From: Argopecten irradians
Taxonomy: Eukaryota; Mollusca; Bivalvia; Pectinida; Pectinidae
Assembly (NCBI RefSeq): GCF_041381155.1
Contig: NC_091134.1
Coordinates: 4,088,001 to 4,152,000 of the forward strand
DNA: 64,000 nucleotides
Direction of reading: 5' to 3'
A program made the translations under genes and the position numbers. Positions 37,900 to 51,990 of the stretch are shown piece after piece. The notes under the pieces were generated by a model. The model had not been told where the DNA came from. It did not search any database and saw only the letters and a list, made by a program, of their open reading frames with translations. Position 1 is the first letter of the stretch; each line of letters starts with the position of its first letter.

Positions 37900-40800
37900 G
37901 GCTGGCTTACATCGATTTGGAAAAATATAGAGGATCTTACATCAGTGGCTATGTAATTACCGTACATAGTCACGAGTGTAAGATTCTATCTATCACAAAA
38001 CTTTTATCAATAGAAATGTAAGTGAAACTTTTAATTTCGTCTCTATATAAAACAGAGGAAATCCGGCTCGGACGTAACAATTTTACACTAACATCCCCGA
38101 TCACTCCAAAGATAACGATGCCATCGAAAAATAAAATACGAAATGTGAATAAAATGTCATGTTTATATAAATATTTTGCATTGTTCCAAGACTATGGGAT
38201 CATTGCCTTCTTCTAATACACGCAGTGTTTGAATGAAAGATAAAGCTGAGTAAAAGTTGACAATCATTTAATTGTACATATGGTAGTATGGTAACATAGC
38301 ATGAACATTACGACCAGTGAATATCCAATACATATGTATCTATTTGGTAAGTAATTCATTACTCCAGTTTTAGCTTATTTCCTTATTTAATCACAAATAC
38401 AAAATTTAAAACATATTAGTATAAAATAATTTTCAACAGCATGTAGAGTGTGGGACGACTGGTTTGCCTGAAGTCAGTTTAATGTGACCGGTGGTGTGTA
38501 CTTCAACGCCATAGTTCATGGAGATAGTAGGTAAGTGTCATACCATTCTATGGCATCAAGCAAAATTGAAAACAACCAACTTTATTCAATGATGAAGCAA
38601 AGGCTTACCTTTGATGATATGTCTTGTTCAAGGTGTTTTAGCCACACAGTTATGTTAAGGCATGTCATGATTTGATGGTTGGGGATAACCAAACTTTATA
38701 ACATATCGAACTATATTAAACTACAATTCTAGAGGGGAGAGCTAGTGATAAACCTTCGACTACCTGACACTTAGACACCTTCTATGGGGTGTGGAACCAG
38801 TTTCTATCACCTAAACACCTTGGACGTCACATAACAGATATTATATCAAAATGAAAAAAAAAATGAAAAAAACCGTCTACTAAGTACGGCTTTTACCAAT
38901 ATTGACCACAAAATCAATCATATTTCAATCAAATGTTCTGCCGTTAATTTGTACTTTGGAATATGTTGGTAATTTTCAATTATTGAAGGTCTAGTGGCCA
39001 TGGTATATCTGAAATATGCATCAAGCTTTTTAAATTTGGTCAATTTTGGTCTATATTTTGATAGGTTTTTGAAATAACAAAACAAAAGAGTATACTCTTA
39101 AAAAAAAAAAATAACACACATAAAAAGATCATAAGGAGAAATATGGGTTTGTTTTACACTTCTATGATGTCTAGATGGAAAACAGGCTTATATTGACAAT
39201 TTTTTACATTTGCATAATTAATGCATGTTGAATGCTGTAAATCATACAGAGACAGGATTAAATCAAAGTCATGATGAGCGATAATAATTCGGAAACTTTT
39301 GATTATAACATTATAAAAAAATGAACATCGCTGAGTGGGTCCCATGTAGTCAAACAAGCCCAAGTTAGCCGACATTATAACGTCGTTTCCGAGAACGTCA
39401 TGTGACATCCGTAGCTAGGTAACGTCTGTTCGAACTCTTCCGAGAATGACTCATGAACTTTCCGACTTCCGTTCGGCAATAATCGTAACTTCTATGGCGA
39501 CCAAGTATCGACTTTCAACAATTGTTGTACCAAAGTAATTAAGAGATCATTATAAATATTCTTTGATTTAACTTAATTTCAACTACATCTACAAATACTT
39601 ACAATATCGGGGTCAAATCTAGCTTGACTTTTTGTTGATAGTTACCTATAGTGTGACTTTAAGATTGTTACCATAGCAACTACAGCTACAGTAATACACC
39701 ACGATCACTAACGACATCAACTGTTTCAGTTATTCTTCAACAATTTAATCACTAAATAAGAAATTTGAAACTTTAATGAATTTTGTGCCAAAAGGAGAAT
39801 TGTGATTGATTTGGGGGCAAAAATATCTCAAACATTCATAATCCAAACACAAATTAATAAAAATAGATAAGTGATTATGTAGAATAATATACAATGTAAC
39901 AACCTTTGGAAATGATTCATGAACAAAATATTCAATCAATGATGGTCCTATAGTTTACCTGTTGGTTTCCAAGTACTCTCATGTTTATCATGACATACAC
40001 TTCACTAGACCACGACATTAGCAAGAAGCATTTTGACATTGACTTGGTGATTTGCCTACTGGATGTTAAATGGATGTAAAAAAATGATACGATATATATA
40101 TCGTCTTGGTAATTATGATCTTTAATCTAGTGTAAACTTGGGGGACGCATAACAGTCTTTCCTTCGTTCACACTTGTATTTACCATTCGATTAAAGCTAT
40201 AGAAATGTCGCATTCCCGTACGGGAAATATTAGGTCACGTCCGCGGAATAAACCAGTCCCGTACTTCCGGTGCATGATATATTTCCGTTTTGATTGGACG
40301 AGGGCGCGGTTTATACATTGACTTTCCCATCGACAGAGATTTAAAATGAATGTGTTGATTCACTGTAAGTTTTGAGATGACAACCGTAAAATTCAGTATA
40401 AAAATTTCCCAAGTGGCCCTTTCTTATTTGGAGTGTTAATTATGTTATTAGCATGGCACAGGCGCCTCTCAATATAATCCCACCGTCCTACCGCGCGCGC
40501 ACAAAAGCTGGGCGCCATTTTAAAAATAAGGTGTACTTAGACGCTCGGTTTCCAATCGGAGTGCTTTACTGCTGTATTGTTGTTGAACTGGCTTAATAAA
40601 TAAATTAATACATATATTCCAACGGGTAAATGTTACCGGAGACTCGGTGGTCGGGTAAACAGAACTAGCCTGTAACTGTGTACTCAGCGTCTGGAGTACT
40701 CAGGGGGGCGTCACGATAGACTGGACATAGCCATAGTGGTTAGGATGGTATTAATCATTCACAAACACACGCATCGCGTATAATGTCGACTTCATTCTAA

Positions 40801-41500
40801 ACTAACACGCTTGATGTAATAATTAAATCATTAGATTTATTGTGCTTTACGTTGTGTAGGAAGGCGATGACTGTAAGTTACTAATAACGTCACCAGGTTC
40901 GGGTTTATTTAATGTAGGAATTCATTGCATTAAATGAAATCTTTTGAAATAAAGAGAAATTCTTATAGAATTAGGAAAACTCAAAAATCAAACATCGAAT
41001 AAACAATAGTAAAATATCAAAAAGCATATCGGACTTGAAATGAATTTGAAATCCAACACAGACTAAAGATTAAAATGGTAAGTAAAGCTCGAAACAAGAG
41101 TAAAATATTAAAGAAATAGCGTAAAGGGAGAGTAGTTCCAGGTACCCCAGAAGATTAAGCGCGCCATACCAATCATGACCACCGATTCTGGTCAGTTTGC
41201 CATCCAAATGAGAATTATTAGGCGACAGCGGCGGTGTATCAGGGCAGAAAACAAACACTCAACAAATCGGACTTTCTCTAAGGTAACAGGGCTTGGTCTC
41301 GAAAGAGACTGCACCAATTAACATCTGACTTCGATTTCTCGAGATTTAAGCGAAAAATTGTGTACCTCAAGTCATTCGAGAAATCCAACCTTTTAATCAA
41401 CATCTGAAGCAAAAACATAACCGGGAAAAATCATTCTAGAATATCGAACCAACGGGAATATGGATATATTTCGAATTGGGGATACAAAAATATCTATATT
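37900..41500. other. Gene-free stretch with a CpG-richer patch
   Basis: Mostly AT-rich without long frames. At 40200-40740 the sequence becomes CpG-richer (CCGCGCGCGCACAAAAGC, CCCGTACGGGAAA, GGGCGCGGTTTATACA), which might be a promoter or an old repeat. No exon is recognised on either strand beside it. Confidence 0.4.
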
Positions 41501-41504
41501 TATA

Positions 41505-41790
41505 AATATTTATAATTTTGCTCGTAACGAGCATTTTCATTGGTTTAAAAATAATATATCTTATCAGCCCATAATGTAAACAAATGAAGTCGTCGCCGTT
41601 TATAACGTCGATTTTGATTGGTTGATATGGCAGCTTACTAACTTGTTAGAATGAAGAGTTCATTAATAAAAATGGAATTACAGGTAAAAAGATTAAATTA
41701 TAATGATTAAACTTACTTGTATGTTATTATTTAGATATAACACAAACCAGTGTACTCTCTTCAAGTTAGAGAACACTTAGGTTTCCAGTA
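41505..41790 (+). mobile_element. Interspersed repeat R1, copy 2
   Basis: GCTCGTAACGAGCATTTTCA starts a segment matching the reverse complement of 11090-10820. It goes on through TTATCAGCCCATAATG and TTGATTGGTTGA to AGATATAACACAAACCAGTG. The copy lacks the second palindromic arm seen in copy 1, which suggests that hairpin formed or was kept only there. Confidence 0.7.
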
Positions 41791-44434
41791 ACATAAAAAA
41801 TATACTTCATAAATGAAATAGCAATAATTTGGGATGATTTTCATGTGTCTGTACCAACAGTTTCTGGTACTTCATGCGATTACCTCAGCTAAACTGAATA
41901 TATTTTCACTTTGATTTTGTTTTCATGGAATATACATGAGGAGCCATACAAACTTCATAACGCATTATAGAAATGAATGGTTAATATGTACATTTTATGT
42001 AGATATGTGTAATTATTGAGTTCGTAATGCTAAAATGTACTATACAATCTTTGTATTTCATTTTTTATTATAAATGACCTTATCTTCAATCACTGATAGA
42101 TTTCCACCTAAAAATCTTCTTCAAGCAATAAATTGTCACAGTATATTTTCTAAATATATAATATCAAACTAAACAAAAAATATAACTTCGACAAAATATG
42201 TTGTCCTGATTACAGACAGCTGAAATAAATAGAATGTTTTGAACAGTGGATTTGTGCGATCTTCATTATATCCCAAAGCTGTATCGTCGATAAATCAATC
42301 AAGATAGCCAATCAACAAGTTGATTGTCGTGAAATGACATGAAATTAAAGTATGGTAGGTGTCCTTTTCCGGTACCCCGTAATGATGAGTTGAAATGTCG
42401 ACATTTAAACGTATATTAATATTGCTTGATTTTCTTCAGGAGTCGATGATATATATACCGGTATATCAACGCTAAGGAAATGGTCTGTTATGCGCAATGT
42501 AAAATTAACACATCAATGTATATGAATACATATACAAAGCTAGAATTGATGAAATGCTAATTTAATATGAATAGCATACTATAATTCCAAAGCCAATAGC
42601 ATATTTTTTTCCAAAATAGCACGACAGGAGTTAAACAATAACACTTGTATTTCAACAACAAGTGCCATCATGGCTTTTGCCACGGTTCTTCCAGAAAATG
42701 TCCTAATTTATTCTGGGTCATATTTTACAAACTGTAGCGAGATACTACATCAAAATGCGGTAAACTCAAAGTGTCATGTATGTGATTAGTGTCAGACCGG
42801 TGTATGTACGTACAATATGGGGATTAATATACGTATAAAAGGCGTTACCGATTTAATGAACTCTCACCGGACCACCGGAACACTGGGGTCAACTGAGGGC
42901 GTTATGAATATCAATGGGATACTAGCAGTGTCTGCAATCACGTCCACAGTACGGTAATAACATATAAAATAAATAGTAATTGAATAAACACGTCACCCCA
43001 TGAAAACTTTTAAAGATCGAAGAAAAGCGCCAAAGGGATGTTAAAATAGATAGACGTGGTCTCAAAGTTAATTCATATAACTAATTTAGTATTGATTAAC
43101 TGTAATGACGATACAATGAAATAAACGAAATATCCATCAGGTAGGCTAATAAAATTGACTCAAAAGAATAAGATATGTAACACAATAATTTACAATGATA
43201 AGGAAAATAATAGGTTTACATATTTAAAGGATACAAAAACGATGGGCCTCAAACTCCACTCAGGATGAAACATATCATGGAACGGTGGAAAGTAAGATGC
43301 TAGTTAGCTAAACCTTCTTATATCGAAACACAGCATGCTAATAAAATGAGCGGCACTTTCACATTCTTAAAAAAAAAGAAAAGAAAAAGGTAAAAAAACA
43401 GTTTAATTATGATAGCGCGAATTATGTTATTTTGGGCAATATTTTCGAATGAATTATTAATTTTATTATTGTAATAATTAGAGTAAACATAGGTTTCTTT
43501 TAGTGGTAAATTGTTTGTCAAAGTAACACAAATACTAACTATCGTGAGTTCTGTTGCAGCTTCCGGGAGTGAAAAGAAACACCATGTCATTCTCACCACC
43601 CAACAAAATGAAATCTTTTGTTTTCCAGGTGATGCACATGAGTGATCCTTGAAGTGAGAAATATAATTAGAACACAACAGGATAAATATATAACTAGATA
43701 AATGGCACTCTATAAGCCAATCTATACAAGTTAAGAGCTTATACCATGTGTGGCTTAGAAATAGACATTTTTGTATTTTTAATGAATCAAATATTCATTC
43801 GATACCATGACAATTGAAAGCAAACGCCTATTGTGTGGAAATATCACTATTTGTACGAAATGGTTTACTTAAAAACATTCACAAAATAATAAAAGAGCGA
43901 TGAAATTAAAATATTGGTTAAAACACTAACGATATAAAGCAGATGTTTATTAATATAACATAACTTTTCGCGATTTCGACTAAAAACGAGAATCTGTTTC
44001 GGCTGTAAGCATATATAATTCATCTATTTTTCAATTTTTGTGCATCGAATTTTTGCGACCATAGTATGGTGTATATTATTGTCGTCTATAAAAAATTGAA
44101 TCCAGCTTATTTTTGATTGCGAATAATGTTCGTGTGTTTCAAGACAGATGTCGTTTTCGCGAATTATTTTTCAGCGAAGAAAGGTTTTAATCGCAAGGAT
44201 ATTCGATTTCTCGCATTTTAGATGCATTTTTATTCGGATTGTTGAGAACTCGTCAAATCAATCTTTCAGAAATGTCTATATATGGACATGAAACGAAATC
44301 ACCAGAAAAGCATAGTGGACTTCAAAGTTCTGTTTTTCATCTCTGTCAATGCCTTAAGTCTCGCGCTGACTCGAATGTATCCCAAATGTTCTACCTTACT
44401 GACGATCATACCTCGCTACAGGTGAAAGGACATT

Positions 44435-44712
44435 TCACATACAAATCAGAACGACTGCAACTGATTTTGTTAAAAAAACTAACAGATAAAATAGGGCATA
44501 ATCCTGACACGATACAAAGTTTATGTAGACTTGATGTTCATCCGCATTATCGGCGTGACAAAAGTCACAAGTGGACGGGCTGACGGAGTCGTTTGATCTG
44601 CTCACTGGCCATGGAAAACCATCAAACAGTAATTTAGACACAGCGATTACTCTCTCCACAGTAGCGAACACGACACAGACAAGAAATGCCTCACCAATAA
44701 CAAGGTCCAGCC
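44435..44712 (-). other. Unrecognised coding-like stretch with hydrophobic segments
   Basis: On the minus strand, after cttttatag, a frame reads GLDLVIGEAFLVCVVFATVE, RVIAVSKLLFDGFPWPVSRS and NDSVSPSTCDFCHADNADEH. A second hydrophobic stretch, YALFYLLVFLTKSVAVVLI, ends the frame. One or two membrane helices are likely if it is translated. No family recognised and no partner exon found. Confidence 0.3.
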
Positions 44713-47099
44713 CTATAAAAGTATGACAAGCTTGAAATAACATAAATTAATATTAAATTCTTTTATTTCTGCGAGATAATAACTTGCCAAAAGCAAAAGG
44801 CCTTATTCAATTAAACAGTCACAATCTGTACTTAGAATCAGTAACGAGAAAGGTTAAAAAATAATTTTCTTTGTGTATTTTTAGAACACAAAATATTCTT
44901 ATTCTGAGAGGCTGATGTTGACAATACAGACGAAGATTAAAGAAATTCTCCGCTTGTACGTATTTCAAATCCATTTATTTACAATTGGTTATGATTTTAT
45001 ATATACAAAATATTCGACAGTAAATAGTTTATGACGATTTAAGGGGCCAGTAGGCGACAGTCGCTGATTTGGTATGTACCTGTATCGTTAACACCCAGTA
45101 AATACACCATTTCAGGGTACTTAAAACGGGATCAGGTAGGATTGTAGCTCTAAAGATGCGGCGCAATTTTACATGATTCCACTGACGAGGGTATGGAGAG
45201 ACCTTTGATATGTCGGGATTCTGACAATTGAAGATAGCGACTTATTTCCATTTGTTATATGCCCTCTTGAGAATTGCTGTGAAAAATAGAATTTGTTCAG
45301 GTATTTTTCTTTAGATTCGAAGATTTATAGCTATAATCCGTAAAATGCTCAGTTAACCATGCTTTCTTAGATACGTTTGGTGTTTTCTTGAAGAATATTT
45401 GGTAATGGCATACTTATTGATAAAATTTCATAGTTGTCCTCATTAAAATCGCATTTGGAATGACAGTAGATGGAGTGGCTTCACATACTCTTCGATACTG
45501 ATATATAACATGAAATATTCATTGTGTAGAAACGATTATTAAACAATGACATGTCATATATAATATTATTATCGTTGTTTCATTGGCTAGCCACCAATGT
45601 TTCTATCCACGAAATATCCAAAACCACGACAGAAAGTACACACGAATAATTATTGTTATAACAGTACTGTATCATACATGGAGATTCTTTGTGCATGCAG
45701 CGCGTCTTGTATGCTATTATTTTTTTTTTATATATACATTTTGACTTTCACAAAATTAATTAAAAATAAAAATATAATAGTTTAAATATTCACACATAAT
45801 CCAGGATCGCCTTTTAACTTGGCACCATCGATCATTGACTACTCGGCGTTGTGAACAGTATACTGTCCCTAGGTCCTGTCATACTTTTAAGTTGGCGATG
45901 ATTTCAATCAGGTAACAATTTGGGTATATTCATATATATTTTTTGTGTAAGCCATTTTGAATATCAGTTTAAGATAGAAGTTCACACTTGCGTTGCATTG
46001 CTTTAAGATAAGACAATACAATGTTAAATGTTTTATTTATTTTAGAACATTTTTTTATTTAAATTAAAAAAAATCATAAATACAATTATGAAATGATGGA
46101 CAAATATTGCGTGAATCAAACTGTAGAATTACATTGTATAAGTTGTCTATATAGCTCATGAATATATAATTGTCAGAATTACATTTGTGTTTGATAGTAT
46201 TTAATTAACCATATTCTCGTTTAAAACTCAGTTCGTTCTCGATAAAGTAAATACTGAATCGTGTAACCTATTCATAGATCAGAAATATTGAGATGTTACA
46301 GCCTAATTTGAAAGAATATAGTTTTTCAGATATAAGTTAAAATAGGTGTTATGGGATGTTTCAATGAACTATGTATGATAGGTTTGATATACATGAGAAC
46401 AAGAAAAACAGGATAACGGAATTTTTAAGTGGAGTCATTGGTCGCGAGCATTATTGTAATGAAATACTTTTTTTGTTTTTGTTTTTGATAGTGTGAGTAA
46501 GGGAACTCATCATCTTTTCATTGTTCATGCAATTTCGCAAAAAGTGACGAATTAGATAACCATTGCTTTAATTTCACGACTGCAAATATATTGTGCACCT
46601 ATGAATATGTTCAATAGTTCATAATACTTGTACGATTTATTATGCGTAAATTCATGCAGTTTGATCTTGATAGGTACATGTATAAATGTCCCAACATTTT
46701 TTGATGTTTGTAAGATTTGCTATCCAATATTATATACAAATGACTTATTCAGACATTTTTTTTTTGCAATTTTTATGTTTGCTTTTCGCAATAAAATTAT
46801 TCAACGAAAACTGAAACACTTTGTTGATAAATAACTTTAACTAAATATGATAGCATGCAGCGAAGTGTGGGTAAATTACAGACTCTCAACTATCAAACCC
46901 GTCTTATTTTGTGTCAGTTTTAAAATTACAGTGACATGACAAGTGTTGAATCATAACTTAGGCGACAACGTTAATAGATTTTCTTATATACATGTTTATC
47001 ACATAATCTGTCTGATATCCAGTGATTTCGCCCGTGTACTATTCTTGCGTATGTCATTATAGTGTAATATGACCTAGAGCGATTTCCACTGGCAGGATA

Positions 47100-47160
47100 T
47101 CCATTGTGACGTCAGAAAAAACAATAAAATGACGTCAGGAAAAATGATGTGACGTCAGGA
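47100..47160. promoter_or_regulatory. Three perfect CRE palindromes
   Basis: TGACGTCA occurs at 47107-47114, 47130-47137 and 47150-47157, each within GTGACGTCAG or ATGACGTCAG. This is the CREB/ATF consensus site. No gene start is evident nearby, and the three may be repeat units of about 20-23 bp rather than an enhancer. Confidence 0.45.
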
Positions 47161-47286
47161 TTACGATGACGGCGGGGCAAAAAGGCGGCCTCTGCTGGAC
47201 TTTCGGAATACATTTTGACATCAACTCTTTGTTATGTTGGTATTTGTAGTTATGTGATAAAAATATCTTAGATTTGTATTCATTCA

Positions 47287-47385
47287 TATGAGATTTTATG
47301 AAACTCGTCTCGAAGTTTTAATTTTTGCTCGCCAAGGTTCGCAAAAATAAAAACTTCTTAGACTCGTTTCATAAAATCTCATATA
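47287..47385. repeat. Hairpin-forming inverted repeat (about 43-bp arms)
   Basis: TATGAGATTTTATGAAACTC...TTTTTGC (47287-47328) pairs with GCAAAAATAAAAACTTCTTA...CTCATA (47341-47384) with few mismatches and a 12-bp spacer. No protein is coded. It could be a foldback element or the core of a larger repeat that includes the CRE cluster just upstream. Confidence 0.7.
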
Positions 47386-50300
47386 AAATGATCCCTCGTG
47401 GAGGATCCTATAAATATTAACGCAAAGGCATAAAACATATGTTGGGCAAATATCGCATTTCGTTAATCTAGCTGCACAAATTGATCAAAACTCCACTAGC
47501 GTTTGAAGTTGACTTTGGATGTTATATTTTACATTGTTAAGTCAAGATAATTGAACATTTGATTTGAAGTCAAATCAAATTTTAAACTTTTGCCTACACC
47601 ACCTATATCGCTCTTTATTTTTTAATGATTTGTTTGATTATAATTTCATTTTAATCAGAGAAGCATGTTATTAATCAAGTTTTTTTTATTACACTTGATA
47701 AAGATTTTCTGTAGCAGTACAGCACTCGGTTAACACTCCTCTTGTTTCGGGTTATATACATTGTAATGTGCTTATTTTCGTTGATACGTGAAAGATAAAA
47801 ACGGCTCTACGTCTCTTACAAGTTACATGTTTGTATTTTTAGTTATTTTTATAATCAGGATCACTAACGGGTTCTGGAGACACGAAACAGTTACACGGTG
47901 TTCCATAGTTATACACGACTGATACATCTGTACCTAACATTATGCATTGAGATGTTGATTACATCACTGTCGAGTTCAAGCTAGGACGAACCAGCTATAT
48001 GCCGTTGTTTATATCGCTGAGTTTTGTAGAAGGGTAAGATTACTTTTTTTTATATATACAGCTTGTATTCTCAGCAAAAACATTGAAAACGAAACAGATG
48101 TATACGATGACCCTAACATCCTCGACGAGTCCTAAAAGAGAACCAATCCGTATGCCTCAGTTTTTGATTTTGATATCTATTCTTTGACTAGTAGTTTATA
48201 ACATACTTTCCATCATCGATTTAAATAGGCCCTTATAGCTCCATGTGCCCTCATTTTAATATGCAATAATATATCTCGGATAAGCCAATTTATGACTTCC
48301 ATTGTGATCATTCCGGTTTGGCGCCACACACACGAAGGGAGTAAAACTGGGGGTCAAACCGTGTGATTTTGAACATTCAAAATCATATCAAACAACAACG
48401 GGCCATTACAGAGAGAGTTTTACATATTTAACCGGATCATTTGAGCACTTCCATCCCTCACCAGCAACGCTGCATCAAATCACTTTCACATACAGCGGCC
48501 ATTTGCATTAGTAATCGAATTCACTCTAGCGTTTGACGCATACGGCGGTAAAGTTATAATGGCCTATTATATGTAAACTTGGGTTAAATCATATCCTCCA
48601 GGTACCCTACAAATATTCGCGCCATTAGAAGCACTTTTTCCGGTATTGAATTTCGCATTACCTGGCACGGTGAAAAGCCTTTGTAATATACAAGATAACA
48701 TACACATTACTAACAAACCGTTAAACATATTTTCGCCGTATAAAGATTATTGCAGTCAGATCAAAGATAGTTTTAGTAACGTTAATTCATGACTTGCAAA
48801 GAAGTTAAATTCAAGATGATAGAAATTTTCAGCTAAATTAACTTCACATAGGAGATTTTAACTGCTTCAGTTAAGTTAGTGCCTGCAAAACGTTTTTGTG
48901 ACGCCGTCGTCCATGCTTACAGCCTTAATGAGTTCAACCTGGGATAACCTCGGAACACCTCTAAAAGGTAGGAATACGTTTAACATTTACCTAGCAATAA
49001 TATATTGGATTGGAAAATTGTTTTATAATCCGTTTTATTGAACCTAACAGATTAAGGAATTTTAAAGTGCAGTCTGGATAAGTCCTGGGGTGTGATGTTC
49101 TCAAAGCAGTCACAAGAAAAATTATTTAAAATGAAAGAAATGCCGCGGAGAATGATAAAGGCTTCTGTAAGTTATGCTGCTGTGTCGAAAATTGAAGCTG
49201 GGACCCTTCCATATAATGGTTTATTGATTGCATATGAAATGGCATGAAGCCTTACCAATTTCAAGCAAGCGCTTAACGACCATTTCCAGATTTTAGAAAT
49301 GGATAACATGTGTTGATACATAAAAATGATGCACTAAATGTTTTTCATAAACTTCTCACAAAAGACCTGTCAAAGTTAGCAGAAAAAAATTGTAACTAGA
49401 AAATGAGAGGGAATGTCGGAGAAAAAAGGTGACTTTGATATCAACCTTCAGTATCTTCAAACTTATGTATGCTCGATGAGATATTTTTAGGTGGTTTTGT
49501 TTTAAGTTCTATCAACACCTAAGAAATAAATGTACTAATTTAGTGTAGTAAAAAACAAATTTTACCCAATAGTGTTATCTGACTGAATCCCTCTCCGAAA
49601 ACATCCCACCGTAACAAATCGTACTACTCGTTAAGCATGGAAGTTATATAATTAAGATATTTGGATATCTCGGATTGTCTCGTACCGAGATGTGTTTTCC
49701 ACAATAAAACCCATGTTTCTGGTATCTCCTCCCATTAGAGTTTGATTCCAGCTAAATTTGATTGGCGTGTGTCTGGGGTTCCACACATCTTTGCTTACTC
49801 TTCTAGAAAATCCTAATCTATCCTACAATTCCTACATATCCTATCATTTTCCAGGAAAGTCTATGAAAAGAAAGCTTGTTATCATTTGCATAATACCAGT
49901 CTTCAGTTAAGATAATAGCTAAATAAGAAAATAGAAATAAGTAAAATGATAGAAAAAGACTCCTCATTTTATCACATTATGTACCAAAATTGATGGTGTA
50001 TCAAAACTTAACTAATTAATACGTTAAAAACGGCTCTAAAATTTTCATATAACTTCTAACAAATTCCGCAATTACGACTCCGAAATATACAGCATTTACA
50101 TGTAGCTATTTTCACATCATTTTATAAGCACAGTTCATTCTTGCTTTAACTCTTTACATGGAATTCGAAACTTAATCAAAGATGTGCGCAGAATATATAA
50201 AAACCCTATCAAGGAATAGTATGTTGAGTGATAAATGATGCGACGCTTAAATATATCTACAAAAATTTCAATCGACATAGGACAATCTGATGTTATGTTT

Positions 50301-50879
50301 TGTACGGGTTTTTTCAATTAAAAATGTGGATTTTTATTTTATTTTTGTGCAATACGGCAGTTACTTCTCACGTATTTTCATTATAATACATGTCACACCG
50401 CAGAAACTACTTTTTAGAAAAATGGGAGTTTTATGGTCATCATTGCGTTTGGCACTGATATATATATTGTGGATAAAACGAAAAACTTCATTGCATTGAT
50501 TTTTACGACGAATTCCAGGAACACATGTTTTAAAGTTAAATGGATTATACTCCCTTTCCCTCATAAAATGACCTTTTTTGACAATTCCCCCCCCCCCCTC
50601 CCCACGTGCATTAAGGCGTTTTCTAGTAGGACATCAATGTGTATGCATCACTCGTGATTAAAGATGTAAATGAGGCCGCGTACTATTGATAGTTCTACCG
50701 ATATAAACATACATTTATTTCCATTATAGCTGTTCTAAAATTACCATAGTTGATAATATGATATAATGTTTCATACACGTGAATCAAGAAGAGCTTGAAT
50801 ATGTTATTCATTACTAAGAGATATGTTTTGAGAATTACAATGCATAGCATAGGTTTAAGTTTTATATTTACAAATAAGA

Positions 50880-51180
50880 ATTCAAAATGAATTTAGCAGT
50901 ACTGCCAAAAATAATTTTATTTACGTGTACAGCACAGTTAATGTGTAAATACGGTCAAACCATGAAGCCAAGGCGCGGTCTACAATTTATATTTTATATA
51001 CAGTGTAATTAATAATTGGAAAGTGACTTCTGCAGGTATGTTTTCATCTACATCTGCATAAGACATAATAAATTCTGAGATGTAATTAATGTTTATAAGT
51101 TATATGTTTGAATGTCCATTTAAATTATTTAGCATGTCAAAATGTTCGTTCAGTTATGTCGCATATAACTTTAACAAAAA
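50880..51180 (+). repeat. Interspersed repeat R2, copy 2
   Basis: Contains GCAGTACTGCCAAAAATAAT, ACGGTCAAACCATGAAGCC, GCGGTCTACAATTTAT, GTGACTTCTGCAGGTATGTT and AGCATGTCAAAATGTTCG, ending CGCATATAACTTT. The order of blocks is the same as in the 62-kb copy. Length is about 300 bp. Confidence 0.65.
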
Positions 51181-51741
51181 CAAGTATGTTGTTTTATTTC
51201 AAAGTTTTCATCTTGATACGACCAGAGACTTAGATATAATATACTATATACGTCGCTGACATGACAGCACCACTGTGACCTCAGATGTTTTATTAGTTTT
51301 TGATTGGTAAGTCAAATGTGCGATTTATTATATAGTTATTCTACAATTTTATTTTCTCTCATACAATCCAATAATATTGAAATTGACATTCCTTGTGAAA
51401 TTTTCCACGACTTCAAAAAAATGTCCGTGTGCATATATAGATAACCATAGTATTTACGGTTGAAATGTAATTTCGGTGCAACATAATTTTAGTCATCATT
51501 TTTTTTCTTTTGTATATTTTTTTTTTAAATTAACAAGCCTATCATTAAGCTGTTTATTTTGGCAAAAATATAGTTAGCCGTGATGCATACAAACCATTGA
51601 TCAAGTTACCTTTCTTCAACTTGAATCCCCAGGGTAGTGATTAAGGGCATACAAAAATCAGGGATATACACTATACATAAAATTTAATGAAGTATCTAAA
51701 TGTGAAAATCTTGTGGATTTGTGTCTTTAAATATCTTCTTC

Positions 51742-51990
51742 AACATGTTAAAGATGCTACACCGCTGACAAATGGTATTATTTTTCTCTATCGAAAACAG
51801 GAGAAGACAAGTAAGTATTTTCTTCAGTTACAAAATCTACTTACTTTACCAATACCGCCATTGAAAAAATTGAGCTTCTAATTTTACATTAAATGAAAAA
51901 CAATTAGGTTCTAACTGCGTCTCGAAAAAAAACCCATTGCACTATATCATAAATGGAAAGAAGTAATGATTGTGCATACCAAAAGTAAAA
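51742..51990 (+). mobile_element. Interspersed repeat R3, copy 2
   Basis: AAAGATGCTACACCGCTGAC, TATTTTCTTCAGTTACAAAA, TTGAGCTTCTAATTTTAC and CACTATATCATAAATGGAAA line up in order with copy 1 in the opposite orientation. The short open frame that overlaps it (to 51881) is part of the repeat and not a gene. Confidence 0.7.

Larger units (their letters stand above)
45000..50870. other. Gene-poor stretch between repeats
   Basis: Apart from the CRE cluster and hairpin near 47.1-47.4 kb, no gene or repeat family is recognised. A short plus-strand frame at 48913-48967 (MLTALMSSTWDNLGTPLK) ends at a donor-like G|GTAGGA and is noted elsewhere. Confidence 0.4.

Noticed and set aside
41070-41258. 62-codon minus-strand frame MFVFCPDTPPLSPNN...
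   Set aside because: No family, no splice context, and short. It might be an old repeat but there is nothing to support a call.
43560-43629. Plus-strand exon-like segment with acceptor tctgttgcag and donor CAG|GTGATG
   Set aside because: The splice sites are good, but the 23-codon translation has no recognisable motif and no partner exon was found; GT-AG pairs of this quality occur by chance.
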